Shown in pieces: positions 63,367-64,000 of a stretch of 64,000 nt of DNA. The number at the start of each line of letters is the position of its first letter. The stretch's first letter is position 1. Source of the stretch: Clostridium sp. (lineage in GTDB: Bacteria > Bacillota > Clostridia > Clostridiales > Clostridiaceae); NCBI GenBank assembly GCA_031292145.1, contig JARLHR010000019.1, positions 1 to 64,000 of the forward strand, written 5' to 3'. The position numbers were made by a program, and so were the translations under genes. The notes beneath the pieces were generated by a model, which was not told the origin of the DNA, ran no database searches, and worked only from the letters and a program-made list of their open reading frames with translations.

Positions 63367-64000
63367 TAGCTTTAAGCCTCCTTTCTACATAACCCAATCC
63401 TCTCGTCAATGTAAAAGTTAATATAAAGTAAATTACTGCTGCTACAATTATAGGCTCTAATCCCAAAGCTGTATTACCTCTTACAACTCCAGCATTATAC
63501 ATAAGTTCTGCAACTCCAATAACAGAGACTTGTGAAGATTCCTTAATTACTGAAACAAACTCATTCCCAAGTGCTGGTAAAATATTTTTAAAGGCTTGAG
63601 GTATTATAACTTCAATCATTGCTAAGCTTTGACTCATACCTAAACTTCTTGCCGCTTCCATTTGTCCTTTATCCACTGCCTCAATTCCTGCTCTAATAAT
63701 TTCGGATACATATGCCGCTGAATTTAACGCTAAAGCAATTACACCTACAAGTATATCGCCCATAGGTATGCCAATAATTTTAGGCAAGCCCTCCATTTGA
63801 GGTAATCCAATATAAATTATATATATTTGAACTAGAAGAGGAGTACCTCTTACAAATTCTACATAAGCTGTTGCTATATAGCTTATTGGTTTAATTTTTG
63901 AACGCCTTAACAAAGTCAATGTAAGACCTAGAATTGTCCCAAATAATACTGTAAAAAAAGCTAATACAATAGTTATCTCTGTTCCCTTTAAATAATACTC
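63353..64000 (-). CDS. Polar amino acid ABC transporter permease, 5' end outside window
   Basis: The frame is open to the window edge (216 codons visible including stop). It begins [19 protein letters not shown] and carries [14 protein letters not shown], the EAA-type loop [20 protein letters not shown] followed by LGMS, and [19 protein letters not shown], as in HisM/GlnP-type permeases. An in-frame ATG at 63919 is internal, not the start. It is translationally coupled to the ATPase gene, and a substrate-binding protein gene probably lies upstream, outside the window. Confidence 0.94.
   Translation of the reverse strand, partial: EYYLKGTEITIVLAFFTVLFGTILGLTLTLLRRSKIKPISYIATAYVEFVRGTPLLVQIYIIYIGLPQMEGLPKIIGIPMGDILVGVIALALNSAAYVSEIIRAGIEAVDKGQMEAARSLGMSQSLAMIEVIIPQAFKNILPALGNEFVSVIKESSQVSVIGVAELMYNAGVVRGNTALGLEPIIVAAVIYFILTFTLTRGLGYVERRLKASDIR

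Overview
The window is AT-rich, almost fully coding, and carries typical low-GC Gram-positive genes: choline-binding-type cell-wall repeats, strong GGAGG ribosome binding sites, UppP, a CotS/NisK-style sensor system and an IS4-family element. It fits a free-living Clostridium (sensu stricto, solventogenic group). That is inferred from gene content and codon use, and the species is not certain.

Layout. (1) 1-9530, minus strand: a surface-polysaccharide operon transcribed leftwards, with dTDP-L-rhamnose synthesis (rfbA, rfbC, rfbB, rfbD), a glycosyltransferase, a Wzm/Wzt ABC exporter whose ATPase has a C-terminal glycan-binding-type domain, a SAM methyltransferase and a kinase-like protein running into a tandem-repeat coiled coil. 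The last two look like a split version of WbdD, the chain terminator and ruler of ABC-exported O-antigens. (2) 10251-17295, plus strand: a polyprenyl-phosphate sugar transferase, a family 2 glycosyltransferase and two paralogous O-antigen-ligase-like proteins with matching promoters and TTG starts. Between the ligases is a coiled-coil gene whose start codon appears to be ATA. A Phd antitoxin with an internally deleted ParE toxin follows. (3) 18136-35244, minus strand: seven secreted proteins with C-terminal or N-terminal cell-wall-binding repeats. Most also have cadherin-like beta-sandwich domains, and the last carries a metallo-beta-lactamase domain. An intact IS4-family element (28811-30445, 8-bp target duplication) and two small paralogous proteins sit among them. 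(4) 35454-43756: YitT-type membrane protein, UppP, a two-component system with a lantibiotic-immunity-like ABC transporter, and a subtilase pseudogene. (5) 44069-57000: a chemotaxis receptor, an AHL-lactonase-like hydrolase and a giant (about 3090 aa) NdvB-like cyclic beta-1,2-glucan synthase. (6) 57149-64000: M18 aminopeptidase, DapA, a cation efflux protein, a zinc-ribbon membrane protein and a polar amino acid ABC transporter cut by the window end.

The non-coding layer is rich. Six full-length and at least two shortened copies of a 230-270 bp long-hairpin family lie mostly at the 3' ends of genes; their stems differ in sequence but keep pairing. A second family has GGCACAATC-type inverted ends, and many intergenic gaps are mosaics of short palindromes. 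A cluster of six DnaA-box 9-mers is embedded in the coding sequence of the glucan synthase.

The strongest leads for something undescribed are the split WbdD-like terminator/ruler in a Gram-positive, the covarying long-hairpin family, the DnaA-box cluster inside a gene, and an unassigned N-terminal domain shared by four of the wall proteins.
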